From Chlorokybus atmophyticus (lineage: Eukaryota > Streptophyta > Chlorokybophyceae > Chlorokybales > Chlorokybaceae): DNA of 64,000 bases. The stretch covers positions 187,337 to 251,336 of the forward strand of contig RHPI01001168.1 of NCBI GenBank assembly GCA_009103225.1, read 5' to 3'. Position numbers and translations under genes: made by a program. The notes under the pieces were generated by a model. The model worked only from the letters and a program-made list of their open reading frames with translations, was not told the origin of the DNA and did not search any database. Positions 22,356 through 35,161 of this stretch are shown here, in pieces. Within the stretch, counting starts at the first letter, position 1. The number at the start of each line of letters is the position of its first letter.

Positions 22356-24405
22356 TACATCATTATCGGTAGGTACCTTAAGATACTTGACAATTTTGCT
22401 TAGTTAGCGTACAGTCGCCGGTACCTAACTGATAGGTACCGGTCAGTTACCTGTTAGTTAGGTCGAGTCCCCTTTGGGTAACTGTTGAGTACCAGACATG
22501 TACCTATTAATTAAGGTTAATCCCTTTATACAGACGGTCGGCAACTAATGGTGACGGCCATTATGCTCAGGTCCCTGTATCGAGATCGCCGGTAGATTGA
22601 AGGTCGGCAGTCTAAATGAGTATCCTCAGATGCACGGCCGTTGCCAATATTCAGTCGGCCGGCAAGGGAAACATTTTGCGACGCTCCCTCTTCCGACCAA
22701 CCACCCCGCCGCCCTGTGGCGCTTTCTCCACCCTCTACCCCGCTGCTGTGTGGTACTGTCAAACCTACCTTCGTGCTCCTCACCATCATCACTAACACAC
22801 CGCAAGCGTACACCGCCGCAGCTCTGCACTTTCCGGCAGAGAAGAATCCAGCTGGCACCCGCGTCGCCGCCATTGCCGCCATCGTCGAAACATACGGCAA
22901 ATTTGCTAGAGGTCGGCAAATTTTAGCAAATTTTACTAGCAATTAAAATTTGCTCGTAACCCTAACTCAAACCTTAAATAGCTAACTTCAACATTGATAT
23001 TGTAAATATAGATGGATTGGAACGGATCTTTAGCACTCCATAGCCATCATGACGATGGACTGCAAAGTGTACGATTAGGTGTAGGATTACGCCGTAAGGC
23101 AAGATTCTAGTAAATCACGGGGCATAATAACGGTTTACGGCGTAAAGCGTCGGGTTTGGGGTAATATAATAGTGCCCTTTCTGTTACTGTGTAACGCCGT
23201 GCGTTTACGACGTGATTGCGGTGACCAAGTAGCAATTGAGCTATGATTAAAGCCAACTAAAAATACTTATGAAGCCATATACAGCACTTAAACCCCAACG
23301 TTAATGAAATGCTAGAACCTCATGATCGCAGTTTGGATCCAATTTGCCTGCATCTCAGCTGTAAACCGTGGTAAACACCATATATTAGCAAAGTACACCT
23401 TACACTTACTTACAAGGGCTGATTTAGGATTATTGTAAATTACGTCGTACTACGCGTAATGTAAAATACCGTCAGCTGTAAGGCCACATCCGTATGCGCA
23501 GCGTGACCCGCCATGCATACGCGTGAGACGCAATGAGGACCGCAGGATGTAAAATTCTGATTTGGTTTAACAGATGGAGCACAACTCAGCCATTGATTAC
23601 GCTTGCACATTAAACAAAGGGTTTGAAGTGCTAGCTGGATACCACCTTCATGATGGTATAACGATGCTATCAATTGTTGCTTGAAAACTGTATATTACAT
23701 CGCGCGTCAAGTGTCGAGTCACATAAAGATAATACTTGAAATAGCTGAACTGTAATGCTCGTAAGATTTAGGGTAGTTAATAGCCATCTTCATGTCTATA
23801 AGCAACATATCTGAGATATGGACGAGGTCGACTTCCAGTTTTGGGGCTGACCGAGGCAACAAAGACCGAAAGTCTTAACTATGTGTGTGTGTGTCAGTAT
23901 ATACATAACACACAGTTCCATGTAGCAGACTTTGAAGTATGAAACCTCCGTAAGTTAAAACAAAATGAGCAAATTCATCATTGCTAATGAACAAAATTAG
24001 CATTATTATTTTCAAGATATGCTTTCAATTTTAAGAATCAAACGTTAAAAACAACCATATGCATTAAACAAGCATAATATCTTGCAATATTGCAATAATA
24101 CTTATACAATGTAAAACTCATAGCGCATGTATTGGTAATAACGAATGAACAACAACTATAATCAATTAGAGCACATGCATGGTTTTCAATACATGCTTTT
24201 AAGTTTGGAACACAATTACATGCATCAACAAGCGTAACAGATTGCAATACAATACTTAATTGACATATAATTTATAACGCAAATCCACAGTGCACACATT
24301 GTCAACAAGCATTCACTAAAAGCTTTTGCAAATTGTAAACACTGATTGCCAAGCATTATAGCCGAAGATGTCACCATCGCGTGAAACCGAATATTAGCGC
24401 CGAAT
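22356..24405. other. Gene-free stretch
   Basis: GGTACC-rich degenerate repeats at about 22,360-22,510, then a GCC-rich segment around 22,680-22,880. From about 22,900 the sequence is mostly AT-rich. A (GT)n tract sits at 23,880-23,895. No protein-like frame was recognised on either strand. Confidence 0.4.
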
Positions 24406-24406
24406 A

Positions 24407-24780
24407 TTAGCGCCGAATATTGGCAATCCGTTTAACTGTAAGCATCAATGAACAAAACTCAAGGTGAAACTCTTCAATCGACTGGTTGGCATGCATACGC
24501 AAAGTTGTAAATCTCATGCCTAAATTGAATTTGCACCTCCACATGCCTAGATGAGGATCCTTGAAGACCCTCAGGGTTTCGGTGGTGATTCCTGTCACTT
24601 TGACGGTTGATCAGCAACATGCCCGTGACTTTGAATATACGTTGTTGATCGGACAATTGCGCGATCAAGCAATAGCGTACTGATGTCCTTGCCCTTCCTA
24701 GTGAAGGTGCTCGCGACTCGCTAGCACTGAGTACGCAAGCCTTGAGGTTTTCATTAACTTGCAACAAGTTAACATGGATT
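24407..24780 (-). mobile_element. Possible retrotransposon gag remnant
   Basis: Minus-strand frames contain FTTLRMHANQSIEEFHLEF and an upstream CLIAQLSDQQRIFKV segment. The first resembles the Ty3/gypsy and copia gag pattern in which a short helix precedes a variable S-x-x-E-[YF]-x-x-[EQ]-F motif. Frameshifts separate the parts. No LTR, RT or integrase was seen nearby. Confidence 0.3.
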
Positions 24781-25354
24781 TTTTGTCATGAACTGCCATC
24801 TTGACCGACTGACCTACGTTGCTCCGTCTCATTGCCTCAATTTTAGCGCGTCGTTAAGCTATGGCTTCCACTTGGTAAAGATAAAACCAAATTGCCTCAA
24901 CCAATAGTTGAGCATTGCTTCTCATGGCTGGTTCTGATAAAAAACAATAGTAAGTATATTATATATAACATATATATGGCAAGGCTGCACAAATGCTATA
25001 TTCTTCTACCTATGGCAGCGTTTTGCTGCCATAGACTAGTGGTAAGGCGCCGATGTTACATTGTAGTCAATACTCAAAGTGCATACGGATTTCGTTGAAC
25101 ATAAGGCCCACTACACAACCAAGCGCTGATCAATATCACAACTAGGTGCCATTGGGTGCCAACCAGTGCACTGATGCAATAACACTGTAGCGCCGTCGCT
25201 ACAAAATCATAAGCAGGTTGCAACTACACTTGGTCAGGGTACTCTCCACTTGCGGTTGTCAAAATTAGGCTAACAGGCTGACACCATGCGTGAACATGTA
25301 GCCTAAGCCTTAGGCTACATGCCCTGAGGACACAGTATGCCCTTGAGCATGCTG

Positions 25355-25366
<12 letters not shown>

Positions 25367-25399
<33 letters not shown>
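25367..25399. repeat. (AC)n microsatellite
   Basis: About 16 uninterrupted AC units. The surrounding 24,780-25,806 stretch has no recognised gene. Confidence 0.9.
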
Positions 25400-25402
<3 letters not shown>

Positions 25403-25806
25403 GCAAGGCTATTGACCATAATGAACATGTGACATGCACACCCTGCACACGCAAGGGGCATGCACCGCATTGCATACTTTGTACACATATACAACATCAG
25501 TGTGTAAGGTTATGGCATGCATGCGTGCTTGCAGTAGCCCATGCGCGCATGCCACATGGCATGTGACATGAGTAGGGTATAGATACATCCGCACTTCATG
25601 CAATGCCAGCATTACATATTAAAGACAATGGGCAAGCAGAGGCGGACCAAGCACATCAAATTACCCCCCGGCTTAATGCTACCACTATGCATGCACACAT
25701 AGCAATACCCAAGGGCAAAACCATCTAGGTAAGGGTTGTCTACAATACATAATTAAGGAATCCAACCCTCCCCCTCCCCCCAACCCGCGAGGGTGGGTGG
25801 GTGGGT

Positions 25807-26042
25807 NNNNNNNNNNNNNNNNNNNNNNNNNNNNNNNNNNNNNNNNNNNNNNNNNNNNNNNNNNNNNNNNNNNNNNNNNNNNNNNNNNNNNNNNNNNNNN
25901 NNNNNNNNNNNNNNNNNNNNNNNNNNNNNNNNNNNNNNNNNNNNNNNNNNNNNNNNNNNNNNNNNNNNNNNNNNNNNNNNNNNNNNNNNNNNNNNNNNNN
26001 NNNNNNNNNNNNNNNNNNNNNNNNNNNNNNNNNNNNNNNNNN
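25807..26042. other. Assembly gap
   Basis: 236 unknown bases, preceded by a GGGTGGGTGGGTGGGT tract that probably caused the gap. 26,043-26,880 beyond it holds no recognised gene, only short repeats such as two CCCCGCATGTCACAT copies near 26,580. Confidence 0.95.
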
Positions 26043-26884
26043 CCACTAGGTAGAACAACCAGGAAAGGCCCTCACACAGGAGGGTAATGAAGGCTCCTTT
26101 AACAGCTAAGCCAAGCACTCTATAGACACAGCAAGTGAGCACTAGATTGAGTCCAACTGAACCGTTCAGTTCCTGGAGTTAAACTCCCGGAGTTGGCAAC
26201 GCCATGCTGGCCTAGCCTATTGTACTCCTCCCTGTTGCCTTCCCACTTGGCCACAGCTGAACTGAAGAGCCATCAACGCCTTCCGCCCACATAATGCTAA
26301 CACATTATATTCTCTTAGCCACATAGTGTCCTCGTGGACATGATCAAGAGGTACTAGCATATGCCACTGTCGTATGCCCACATAGTGTGACACATCATGA
26401 CATGATGTCACGTCAGCCAAATTTATATCAATAAGCACTGCCAGTGTCTATTTATATACATGGCTCAGGTATGATGATCACACCTCAGCTTGCTGTGTGC
26501 GTGACACCATGCATTTATTATATTAGTCTATCATCTTTTATACACGGTGTGACACAATACATGGGTGTGATCTCATCTATCCCCGCATGTCACATCATTC
26601 CCCGCATGTCACATTCTACTTGCTTATCGCTAATTAGCAACTGTCTCATGGCATGTTCCCGGATCAGGTTGTGCAAGCTGTGTATCACTGCCGGGAATAG
26701 TTTATCCTGCCCAAGGCTTATAAGCATAATGACTGACTGTATGAGCAAACCACTTAGATACTGCAAACACCCAAGCAATTGATCGATTGTATGGGAGTTA
26801 AAACTCCAATGCAATCATGCTATAAACATAGCATTATTATGACAGCTAAGAGCGATTGTGCCTTGCCCGTTGGGCGTGAGAGTG

Positions 26885-27300
26885 ATCTGCCAGGTGTGTC
26901 CATGTGCATGCGTGCGAGGTCATCAATTTCATCGTGCTGATTCTGCTAGTTGGGTGAGTGCTGTGGCCGGTTGCTTGATGATCTTCAATTTGTGGCAATA
27001 TGTTGCTTACTTCAATTGCTTGTTTGGCAAAGTGTGACTACAAGCCTTTCAACCAACAGTTGCTAAGTGTGTCCGTGAGCATGCATGTGCGCGAGACTTC
27101 ATCAACTCCACCAGGTTAATCTGCAATTTGGGTGATTGCAGTGGCCTGCTTTTTGGTCTCTGTGTTGTTGTGGTTGTTGTTGTTGCTGTTATGTTGCGAC
27201 ATGTGTGCTGCACTTGCTTGTTTCGCACAGTGTGACTACAAGCCTCTCGGCCTTGATTTGCCAGGTGTTTGTGTGCATGTACGCGCGACTTAATTAACTC
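26885..27300. repeat. Degenerate minisatellite, about three units of 170-200 bp
   Basis: Units start near 26,889, 27,060 and 27,260 with a GTGT(C/T)CGTG-GCATG-GCGCGA block. They continue to GGGTGAGTGC-like and GCAAAGTGTGACTACAAGCC boxes. The middle unit is expanded by a GTTGTTGTTGTTGCTGTT tract. Confidence 0.55.
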
Positions 27301-27524
27301 TTTCAATTAACCTGCTGGCTAAGTGAGTGCTTAGTACTTGGTAATCCTTGCCGTGCCAGTGTACATAAATAATCAAGAGTATTCTACACATGCAACCAAT
27401 GTTTTGCAAACTCTTTCAATCAACCTGCTGGCTAAGTGAGTGCTTAGTACTTGGTGATCCTTGCCGTGCCAGTGTACATAAATAATCAAGAGTATTCTAC
27501 ACAAGCAACCAATGTTTTGCAAAC
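27296..27524. repeat. Two-copy tandem duplication, 113-bp period
   Basis: Copies begin AACTCTTTCAAT(T/C)AACCTG at 27,296 and 27,409 and differ at only a few positions, indicating a recent duplication. Confidence 0.85.
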
Positions 27525-27764
27525 GGTCATGACATATTTAGCACCAGCATATATTACACAACACTCACCACCTACACATACCCGAGGCAGACAGTCGTCA
27601 CCACCGGGCATAACCACTAAGTTAACTACATGTGTTCGTTGACCAGATGATTGTCATGTCACTTGCACCAGCGCGTGCGAGCGCATGTTTTGGTTCTTGT
27701 TGCTGATGCAAAGTGTTGGTCATGGCATGCTCTACTTGCGTGCAGCTGCTATTTGCCGTGTCCA

Positions 27765-28065
27765 GGACCACTAACTACCGCCACTTTGCAGCATTCTAGT
27801 CTATGTCGGTGCAACTATTGCAGAAAAGTCGCCTTGGCCACTGCCATGAAGCTGCTGCATCCGCTCAAGCGCCCCTAGTGCCTGCCAACCCGTGATAGTC
27901 TAAGGTGCCTCTGCTAGTCCTTGCAACCGCAGCATGTGCGTCTGATGGGCAGCAACGACAGTGCAAATCTGCTCACAAGCACACAACGCGTGACGTGTAC
28001 CAGCTGAATGTCCATACATGGAGACGCCCAACTGCAATGCCGCCAACAGCAACGAAAGGAAAAAG
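27765..28065 (+). repeat. Second copy of the dispersed repeat seen at 10.05 kb
   Basis: Same order of blocks as 10,050-10,375 and same orientation, at roughly 60-70 percent similarity by eye. It carries no intact frame. Confidence 0.5.
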
Positions 28066-29993
28066 CCTGTTACAAATACATGCCAAGACGCGGACGGGAA
28101 TATGATGCGCATGATCAACGGTTGCATCCTTTAAGAAGCATCAGTTGCCATCACTGTAAATCGGCTTGGCAGTTACTTGAAGAAAATGACGAGATTGAGA
28201 TCAATACCTGCACACTACTTCACACCATTTCACATGCACACATACACACCCATGCTCACGCGCACTTAAGGTTGACAGCTGCTACGATGAGCTTGTCAGA
28301 TTTAGTTTACAAATCATTGACAAGCAGTATGAGGGGTTATCAATTAAGTGCACAAACAGTATTTTCTCATGTTCATGGTATGCTGCTAGTTTTTGACCGG
28401 CAAATGCTGACAGAGAGTCAGCAAGTTGCAATACAAGACCAAGACCATCACGCACTCAGCTGGGCACGAGGACCAGGCGTGCTCGAATACATGATTTAGC
28501 GTAGACAGCAGATACCACAGGTTCGTTGCGGTTGTTAACCTTCAATGTACTGACACATAAGGACGGACAGCAAACACAGACTTGCTGCACGACACAATCA
28601 CAATGACCTCACTCTTCCCATATGTCACCGACAACCATACAGCATCACACAAGCATGCTGTATAGTCGCAACGGTCATAGATTGTGCACTGCACTACGCG
28701 CATTTCACCAGGAGGAAAGCATGGACAACACCACAGTTCTTGACAAGTGCGATTGCATTCTGCAGGGCTTACCGGACTCGTACCATGTTTGAGTTGCTTG
28801 CTTAAACACAAGGTGGTCCAGCCTCAATCACTCTGGCACACTGTGGCAGACTGCCCAGGGCCCACCTCGACTGGCCACCAATGACACGAATGACGCACCC
28901 ACGTGACACGATCACATGACAAAGAACGAGCAGGCTCAAGGCATCTAACACGGACATGAAAAACTGCCACACGAGCAAGACGCTGGCTGACTGTCATACC
29001 ATTTCTGACGGCATAACACTAGTTCAAAAGTTGAACAGCAATGATAGCAGTCCCAGCTCAGCAACAACAGCCCTCAAAACATCATACCACAGACAGATTA
29101 CTCAGCAAACAATGTGATGACCATCCTGACGCAAGCACTGACCTCCAGAATGGTACAAATAGCGCCGCCGCTCGTACAGCCACATACCATGACAATGAGC
29201 AGACACATACGGCATGGAAAATTTGAGACATGACTACTACAGCTGACGTACTCAACAACTCAATCAACCTCTTCTTCATCACCATGGCACATACCACAAT
29301 CAGAGCATGCTCACGTTGAGCCCAGACCACGATGTGGGAAGAGTGCACTGTGACAAGCGGCCTTGCAACATTGTCACTACCACACGCAATGTGAGACAGA
29401 ACAACTGAGCAGTTGGAAAGCTCGCAACCAAAGGCATGTCGACAGTGTCTCTTTCCTCTCGCACAAGATATTGCAAAAAAGAGTCAGTTGACAGACCATG
29501 ACAGAAATTGCACTCCATGCTTGACGATGACTTTTCCATGCACAAATGCAGATGCAGTATAATTGCCACAAATGGCCACAAATGCAGACGCAGTATGATT
29601 GTGCCGCCAGAGCGCAGTGTACGCCACACAAAAGGGAGGATATAAACAATGTCACATAAAGTATGCACACATCAACGTCACTTGGCATGATTGCTTGCAT
29701 CGTCCTAAGCCTACTCTGAAAAGGTGAGCGTGAGCTGAGCCTGAAAGAAGATGCCAGGTGCCGCCTGAAGCGCGTGCAGTCCAACCGCGGCATGCGGCCG
29801 CGCACATCGCGCACGCATCCGCCTCTCAACTCCTCCGGCGCCAAGCTACTCCCTGGGCGACCGTTGACATCTGTCAGCAACATTTGGCAACACACTCTGC
29901 AGTTGCAATCGACGCCAGAACCTCACACCATGCCACTCCTACCAAGCATAAGATACACCCAGGATGTAATGTACCTTTTCACTCATGGACAGC
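28066..29993. other. Gene-free stretch downstream of PRP40
   Basis: Several open frames of up to 170 codons exist but none looks protein-like. A 40-bp-period direct duplication (ATGCAGATGCAGTAT / ATGCAGACGCAGTAT) lies at about 29,545-29,600. The PRP40 3' untranslated region should lie at the upper end. Confidence 0.4.
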
Positions 29994-32900
29994 TTAGATC
30001 TCACCCTCTTCACCCAACTCCCCGTCCTCCAACTCTTCATCAGCCTCGCCATTGGTGGCCAAGGTCTCTGACTCCTTTTCAGATTTGTGGCGCTTCAGCT
30101 TGTCCCTTGTTTCGGAAGGGCTGTCCTCATGATGTCGCCTCTTCTTCTTGTCCTTATCCTTGTCTTTGGCACTGATGTGCTTCTTATCCAATTCTGTCCG
30201 TTGCTTTTCCTTGTCCTTCCTCTCCTTTTCTCTAGCTTTTTCTTTTTCTTTCCGCTCAGCTCGTTCCTTCTCCTTCTCCAGCCTTTCCTTTTCTTTCTTC
30301 TCAACCTTCTCCTTCTCTTTGCGCTCCTTTTCTTCCTTCTCCTTCGCTCGCCGGTCTGCCTTCTCCTTCTCCTTTTGTTGCAGATGCTCCACGGCTTGGT
30401 TGAACAAGGCCTCGCGCTCCTCATCATTATCAACAGCCCTGTCCAATGCAGTGCTCATTGAACAAATGCTCAACAAAGCCATGCATGCACACGTCCAATG
30501 GAATTTGGGCATCATGCACGCAACCATGTAACAAACGTACTTGTATGCAGACTTGTCTTGCAATTCGCTTTGAACATCCGCCCAGGTTGACGAAGCAGTC
30601 ACCACCTTGGATGACGTTTTGAGGTACTCCAAAAACTCATCAGCTGCACGCTTCTTGCGCTTGGCTTCCTTCTCTTCCTTCTCTTTGGCTTTTGCAGCAA
30701 AATCCTCATGCGCAAGCTGAAAACGTCACGCTCAGTGACATGCAGGCAGCCGCTATGCTTTGTGTGTATGGTGATCCTGCACTAGCCTCAGCCAGTGGCG
30801 CGTACCTTCACATTCATCTCAGGTATACTGGCAACCACTTCAGCAGCTTCTGCCAAAGCAGCCTTGAATTCCTCAAGTGTTGTGGTGCTCTTCATGCTGA
30901 ATTTTCTCTCTCGCAAAGCTTCCTTAATTTTACTTCGCTGTGCATGGTACTTTTCATCAAGCTCAAAACGGTAATCATGAAACAGTTCCTTTGGCGTAGA
31001 CCCTGACGAGTTGGATTGCACAGCTTTGTAAGCCTCATGGTCCTTCACCAACGCAAGATACTCTTTCCAACTCGTGCTTGCATTGAACACGCCGGTGGAG
31101 GCATGATCTGTCATCAACTCTACGAACACATCTCTGTTCTTGCGCTCTTGACGGCGCCGCTCTTCCTGTTCGCCAATAATCAATTGAGCACTTCATTCAA
31201 CAACTAGAGCGTGCGACCAGTGCATTCATGCTGCCTTGACACCATGTGCACACACCTTTTCCAACTGTTTTTGCTCAAGCTCTTTCTTTTCCAGCTCCTT
31301 GATGTAATCTTGGAAGACATCAAGCCGATCGATCTTGTCGACAGCTTCATACCGCGGATCATCCTCAATTTTTTCCTGCACTTTGCGCCACTGACTGCTG
31401 GCCTGTTACCAAGTTCAGTGGTCAGATGTGGCAAGCCAATTCAGTAATGAGAGACCGTACACCGCGGCCCAGGAGAAACGAAGAAGTACCGTGATGAACG
31501 CCTTCTCCTCCAAAAGTTCCCTAAAAGCTGCCATGTTTTGCCGCCGAACAAGCCGCGCTCGTTCTTTTTCCTGAAACCGGTGACAAGCAACTCAAGTCAT
31601 GCTGCTGTGATGTTAAGCAGATAAGGGGCTTTGCGATGTGTGCTGACGTTGCAAAAAGGGAGAGCAAGGCCAGCAACAGCATGCCGCAGCGTGTGAACTT
31701 TTGTCATCGTTACATACCTTCTTCTCTAGGTCGTACATGTACTCCTCATAAAGTTCTTCACGCTCACGCTCAACCTTGACCTCATGGAACCGGGTGTCTT
31801 TTTCAAGCAATGGCACTGCCTTGCTGTCACCACGCAACCAGCTTATCTTTACTGTATCAAAATTTGACAGCTAGCTGAGATACGGGCACTAAAGGGGCAT
31901 GGCACCTGTAACGCATGGTGGACTTCAATTCAGCACACTCTTGCAGCATCTGGGTGAAGCTCTCGCGTGCCAACTTCTCGCGTTGCCTCTGGAGGTCTCG
32001 CTCTTCCTTCTTCTTAGCTGTAATGTACTAAACAGGCAACATATCTTCAGACTGATATATCAGGAGGTAATGTAGTGTGCAACAAAACACATCAGACAAG
32101 CTACCTCATGGAATGCGTGACGGCGCTCACCAAGAGTCTTCAATGCACTATAACGTTCATCATTGATGATCTTCTTCATAGCCTATGGCATTCATATCAT
32201 AGTGGCAACTTAGGCGACATTGAGTGGATGAAGACAATGGAATCAGCTGTTAGATACGAACCTGCTCCCATGTCCAATCAGCACCAACTTCCGCATCTGC
32301 CAGAAGCTCTTTGAAAGCCATGCGAGCTTCCTGTGCATTGATGTCAGTGGAAACAAAACCAACATCTGCTGACTTTGGCCGAGTACACGAAGAAAACCTG
32401 TTGGCATGTGATACACAAAGCGATCCGAAACGCACAGATACCTGTTTTGAGGCATATGTGATGGTCTCCTTTGCTGGTGCTGCAGGCTCTGCAGCTTGCG
32501 AAACATTCACTTTCCCAGCAGCCGACATCTGTTTCTTGGCATCCTGATTATGGCAGCACGTTAATTGCGTGGATTGATACAAGTCACTCCCAGTCACATG
32601 CTTACACCACATGCGTAGACACTTGCCTCCATGTCTTCTTTGGAAGCCTGGGGTGTGGTCGGTTGTCTGCTAGACAGAGTCAACAGTTACAGAGCAAGGC
32701 AATAACACACAAGTACGCTCATGTCTGTGCATGCAAGAAGCACAGCATGCTGTTGTGCCTGTACAAGCCTGTAAGGACTTACGCGGCTGGCGGTGAACTG
32801 GCAGGCTGCGTAGCTTCAGTTGGTGCTGTTGGTGTTGGAGTAATGTTGGCAACTGCCGCAAACGGGGCTGGTGCTGCAGGCGCCGGAGCTGCACCCGTCC

Positions 32901-34972
32901 GCGCAAGTGCACGGTCTCGGGCAGCCTGCCAGTTAATGCTGCTTGAAACCACTATTCTGCGCGCGGGGGGGGGGGGACAGTATATACAAACAACCCAAGG
33001 CAGATGCACTCACCTTGAGCTCGTCAGGCATTGTCCACTTGGATTCCCGAGTGGTCTTGTTGTAATAGTACCTGTGGCAAACAGCAAGCTCCGTGTAAGC
33101 CAAGCTCATCTGCCACTGCAATGACTTCATGGTGCAGCAGTCAGGCCTTGGGCGGTGAAGCCTCATCTACGTGGTGCCACACATACTTTCTTCCGTCAGC
33201 CGTAGTGAACTCTTTCCAAGGTGTCTCAGCATCCGCCCTCTGCAAATGGAAACATTGGCAGTAAGCTCATGCCACAACTTATTTAACATACAAACCTTCT
33301 GGTGACATGCCAGCTTGCCTCGATATGACTCATCAGTTCAGCAGGCTTCTCCCAACTTGACTGCTTGGTACGGGTGTTGAAATAGTACCTGGACAAAGAC
33401 CGCGTATGTGTTTACAACTATGCAGCAACCACTGGTTAGAAGAGACTGATCTGTGAGACTGGTACTCCAATCAGGCACAAGCTTACTTGCGACCATCTGG
33501 TGCGGTATGTTCAGTCCAATCTGAACTGCCTGGCTGTGAAGTTGCGGACGTGGTGGGAGCCTGCTCAATGTTTGCCGACAGTAACTGACAAGAGCATGCA
33601 GGCAATGCACATTGAGTTGGCTAGTTTCAATGTCTGGGGGCTCCATACCTGTGCTGGCATTGCAGGAGCTGATGGAGGTGCTGCAGGCAGTGCAGAGGCT
33701 GCTTGAGAATATTGCTGCATAGCTGGCGCATTGGCAAACTGCTGCATGTTGGGATGCGCTGGCTGTGTTGGAGGTGCGTAAGCTGTCCCAGGCTGTGACG
33801 AAAACTGCCCTAATGCCTAGATAAGCACTTGTAAGCAAGCTTGCATGACACAAGACACCTGACCTGTATTCCGCAAACATACTTACTGAAAAGGTTGCTG
33901 ATTGCGTGGCGCTGATGTAACTCCGCTGCTGCCCAGGCATGGTTAAATGATTAGTTAGCGCACCCAATGGTCGCATCATCTGCGGTGGCTGGCCCATGGG
34001 TGGAGGGGGTGCGATTGGTCTCAGCTGACCTACTTGATTAAACCCTGTCTGTGGCATGGTCATTGGTGGCCGCCCTGGCTGGCCAGAAAGCTGACCCGCC
34101 TGCTGCATACCTCCAAACGGACTGGAAGCATACTGCGGTGGCTGGCCAGGATACTGTCCAGGGGGTTGTGGAGGGCGAATCAGTCCCTGCTGTTGCGTTG
34201 GTTGAGACATCATGCTAAAGGGATTTGGAGCTGGCGGTCGAGGAGGACCCATTCCATACCCTGGCCCAGGAACCTGAGCCAGCCAAGCAACTTTCAACAT
34301 CAGGCTTATGGCACATGCATCATTGCAGATAACAGGCACTTCAGTTTATCTTGATTGCTGCGCACCTGCTGAGGTGCAGTCTGGAAACCAAAGGAAGGCG
34401 GGCCGCCTTGAGGTGGCATGCCAGCGGGTCGCTGGAACTGCAAGCATATTTCAAGTCACTTGGGGAGCAGCGACGACATGTGCAGCATTTCATCGTTCGC
34501 ACAGACAGCCGAGAAGATGACTTGGCGGTGATAAAATAAACATCCACACCAACCTGTGGTGGCTGAGGTAGCCCTTGGGGTGGAGGCCCAGGTGGAGCTC
34601 CTGGTGCTGTCCATGGAGAACATAGTGATCAGCTCACCATGGCCTGACCAACATGCGCATGCTGTGATCGTAAAGTACCATTGACTGCCGGCATTTGTGC
34701 AACACACACTGTTGAAATGATTAAGCAACTACCAGTGAACTACAGCTAGACTAAGCTTGTTCGCACATGGTCTGTCTTGGCAGTCAGGCATGCGGCTGCA
34801 AACAAGTGAGCGGTACTTGTAAAGCCTAAGGAGTACAGAAGTACAGCAGCCAGCTGCACAACCAACTGCTGCTTTCAATTTTGCCAAAACAAGCATGCGT
34901 ACCTTTCATCCATGCCGGGAGAGTCGCCCCCATCCCACGCCCCCGGCCGGCACCCGGCGGCACGCCAGCCAT
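29994..34972 (-). CDS. PRP40: Pre-mRNA-processing factor PRP40 (WW-FF U1 snRNP protein)
   Basis: Twenty-one exons from ATG at 34972 to TAA at 29994; all phases agree, giving 954 residues, the size of plant PRP40. A Gly/Pro/Gln-rich N-terminus (about residues 1-250) precedes two WW domains. WW1 lies at about 251-289 (DWTEHTAPDGRKYYFN...SSWEKP) and WW2 at about 290-327 (WKEFTTADGRKYYYN...SKWTMP). Repeated FF domains follow from about residue 422 (DWTWEQAMKKIINDERYSAL), with others around 560-620 and 640-830. The tail is a Lys/Glu/Arg-rich charged helix and ends in GELGEEGEI. PRP40 binds SF1/BBP and the U1 snRNP proteins, bridging the splice sites, and contacts RNA polymerase II CTD through its WW domains; it acts in the nucleus. 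Two introns use GC instead of GT donors (after 33319 and 32627). Confidence 0.95.
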
Positions 34973-35161
34973 GATGCCAATAATAAGCACAGCACGGATC
35001 TATTGCTAAGTCGTCCTTCACCCTCGACGCCTCCACCGCCACCGCCGCCACTGCGTCATACAGGAAGTCAGGATTAGGGTTTGCAGGCTGGTGGGCAGTG
35101 TTGTTGTTGGCGACGTCGTTGGCGGCGAACGAGGAGGCGGCAGTGGGCCTGCGGCACAGGC
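34973..35161. promoter_or_regulatory. Short bidirectional promoter between PRP40 and NUS1-like gene
   Basis: Only 189 bp separate the two start codons. It includes a CCACCGCCACCGCCGCC tract. Both genes are housekeeping, so a shared promoter is likely. No TATA box is evident. Confidence 0.5.

Noticed and set aside
25025-25098. A tRNA gene suggested by TAGACTAGTGGTAAGGC
   Set aside because: The box A-like sequence is acceptable but no box B follows at the right distance and no cloverleaf can be drawn.
29994-30531. Long plus-strand frames rich in Ser/Phe/Leu opposite the PRP40 tail
   Set aside because: They are the complement of the Lys/Glu-rich C-terminal helix codons and have no independent support.
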